Below, in pieces: positions 62,899 through 64,000 of a DNA stretch of 64,000 nt (positions are counted from its first letter, which is position 1; each line of letters starts with the position of its first letter). The position numbers and the translations under genes are program-made. Location of the stretch: the NCBI RefSeq assembly GCF_018603515.1, contig NZ_JACATN010000002.1, forward strand, positions 930,001 to 994,000. Direction: 5' to 3'. This DNA is from Zobellia barbeyronii. Its GTDB lineage: Bacteria > Bacteroidota > Bacteroidia > Flavobacteriales > Flavobacteriaceae. The notes below the pieces were generated by a model, which was given only the letters and a program-made list of their open reading frames with translations, did no database searches and was not told the origin of the DNA.

Positions 62899-63711
62899 TT
62901 AATAGTTGGCTTTTAACCAGTTCAACACTCTCGGATTGAAATCATCCAATTTTTCCCAATGGAAAGCATGACCTGCATTATCGTAAAGATGGAGTTCACT
63001 ATTTGGAATTCCCTCAGATACCTCACGCACCATCCATTCTGGCACGAACATATCCTGCTTACCTCCTATTACAAGTGTAGGCGATTTAATTTGAGGCAAT
63101 TGTGCTACCACATTGTGGTTGATACAGGCTTCTGCCTGAGCTTCCAATCCATGTAACGGTTGCTGTATAGCTTCTAAAGCTGCCCCTTTTTGCCCGCTTA
63201 CCAATCCTTCATACTCTGCATCATCATCAAATGTAGGCTTGTCAAAAATTAGCAATTGCATAAAATGCGCAAACTGCTCTGGCCTTAAATGTGCTTTTAT
63301 ATGTGTTATATGTCTAAAAATAGCTTCCCCTTTTCTATCGCAACTTGCCCAAGGGCACATTGCCACCATAGCCGAGACTTTTTCAGGATGTCTAATGGAC
63401 ATCTCTAAAGCTATTGCTCCACCCATAGAAACGCCAACAACGGCTGCATTAGGTATGTTCAAGGCTTCTAAAAGTGCTGCACTGTCATCGGCCATTTGAG
63501 CCGTAGTATAGGGTCCTTCTGGCTTATCGGACATTCCTACTCCGCGATTATCAAAAATAATACAGCGGTATTCCTTCTCCCAATACGAAACGTGTTTTTC
63601 CCAAACCGAACACGCAGCGGTAATCCCCATAATTAGCAATAATGGTTTAGCTTCAACCGGACCTCTAGTTTCGTAGTATAATTGTATTCCGTTAACTGTA
63701 ACAAATGACAT
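62899..63711 (-). CDS. Alpha/beta-fold hydrolase
   Basis: This 270-residue protein has the classic fold. HGxP-region equivalents are PLLLIMGITAACSVW near residue 24 and IIFDNRGVGMSDKPEG near 52. The nucleophile elbow VVGVSMGGAIAL lies near 92, the acid in GGKQDMFVPE near 217 and the base in NAGHAFHWE near 245. It resembles 3-oxoadipate-enol-lactonase-like or carboxyl-ester hydrolases. The neighbours suggest a lactone or ester step in sugar degradation, which is an inference only. Confidence 0.87.
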   Translation of the reverse strand: MSFVTVNGIQLYYETRGPVEAKPLLLIMGITAACSVWEKHVSYWEKEYRCIIFDNRGVGMSDKPEGPYTTAQMADDSAALLEALNIPNAAVVGVSMGGAIALEMSIRHPEKVSAMVAMCPWASCDRKGEAIFRHITHIKAHLRPEQFAHFMQLLIFDKPTFDDDAEYEGLVSGQKGAALEAIQQPLHGLEAQAEACINHNVVAQLPQIKSPTLVIGGKQDMFVPEWMVREVSEGIPNSELHLYDNAGHAFHWEKLDDFNPRVLNWLKANY

Positions 63712-63735
63712 AGTATATATATTTTCGTTTGTTAG

Positions 63736-64000
63736 TTAACTCCATCCATGTAATTCACGAACCTTGATAAGGGTTGCCAAAATATCATTCCATGTCTGTT
63801 GTTTCAGCATCACATCATTATCAAACATGCAACCATCCCAACAAATATGCTTAACAGCTTTTGTCAATTCTCCATTCCCATCTCTTAACCAAAATCCGGC
63901 ATCGTTGGCAACATCTAATTTACCATTAGGATCAGTGGCCAAACAATGACGTCCTGTTTTATCATGCGATCCAGTTCCATGAGCTGTACCATCATTTTGA
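63736..64000 (-). CDS. C-terminal part of a gene cut by the window edge
   Basis: The minus strand is open from the edge to a stop at 63736, giving the last 87 residues. Readable parts include [36 protein letters not shown] and [18 protein letters not shown]. It is probably the first or an earlier member of the sugar-catabolic minus-strand genes, 24 bp upstream of the hydrolase. I cannot name the family from this end. Confidence 0.7.
   Translation of the reverse strand, partial: QNDGTAHGTGSHDKTGRHCLATDPNGKLDVANDAGFWLRDGNGELTKAVKHICWDGCMFDNDVMLKQQTWNDILATLIKVRELHGWS

Noticed and set aside
1-64000. CRISPR array
   Set aside because: No series of equal-length spaced repeats and no cas genes were seen; the only regular repeats are in-frame protein repeats and the two 114-bp copies.

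Overview
The window looks like a chromosome segment of a marine member of the Flavobacteriaceae (Bacteroidota). The pointers are AT-rich DNA, a giant secreted protein with a type IX secretion type-B C-terminal domain, Bacteroidetes-style mobilisation genes (HTH, DUF3987, Toprim/zinc-finger primase, MobC, relaxase), TAnnTTTG-like promoter elements and many lipoproteins. The genus cannot be fixed from sequence alone.

Layout. (1) 1-3044, minus strand: a tripartite efflux operon of RND pump (cut by the window edge), membrane-fusion lipoprotein and TolC-like outer membrane factor. (2) About 3.1-8.8 kb: the core of a mobilisable element (HTH/excisionase, DUF3987, primase-like, MobC, relaxase, membrane coiled coil, ParA, RHH protein) with no integrase in the window. 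(3) 9.4-19.5 kb: accessory DNA with a T9SS surface protein, a GC-richer stretch of nested inverted repeats that may be a structured RNA, a zinc-ribbon protein, an SRAP/YedK-type protein, two small unknowns, a fibre protein with a peptidase-S74 chaperone domain next to an EEP nuclease, and three decayed gene fragments (one a Mur-ligase C-terminus). (4) 20.0-26.6 kb: a cassette bounded by two ~114-bp imperfect direct repeats. It holds two minus-strand proteins (one clearly exported) and a plus-strand set of lipoprotein, membrane protein, histidine kinase and LuxR-type response regulator. (5) 26.6-27.2 kb: an orphan ParD-like antitoxin and an AT-rich gap. (6) 27.25-45.5 kb: a nine-gene, tightly packed plus-strand operon with the look of a defence system. 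It runs hsdR, DUF262, DUF262-DUF1524, hsdM, hsdS, an 87-aa unknown, a PD-(D/E)XK-like protein, a DEDDh exonuclease fused to the first half of a RecQ helicase, and the second half of that helicase fused to a UvrD-like SF1 helicase.

(7) About 45.6-45.95 kb: the right edge of the accessory region, with a tRNA-Ser 3'-end remnant, terminators and an intact tRNA-Pro(GGG). (8) 46.0-64.0 kb: visibly less AT-rich, metabolic genes. These include an esterase, a VanX-like dipeptidase, a DUF5060 lipoprotein, a GMC oxidoreductase with its gluconate-2-dehydrogenase-subunit-3-like partner, three sugar isomerase/oxidoreductase-type proteins, a sialate O-acetylesterase, a DUF255 protein, and the GDP-fucose pair gmd-fcl. 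The GMC/subunit 3/TIM-barrel/Gfo-Idh set resembles 3-keto-glycoside oxidation pathways.

The strongest candidate for an undescribed system is the type I R-M operon extended by two DUF262 proteins, a small nuclease-like protein and a two-polypeptide exonuclease-RecQ-UvrD machine. Second are the direct-repeat-bounded sensory cassette and the nested-hairpin element near 13.7 kb. All functions here are read from motifs by eye; no database search was possible.
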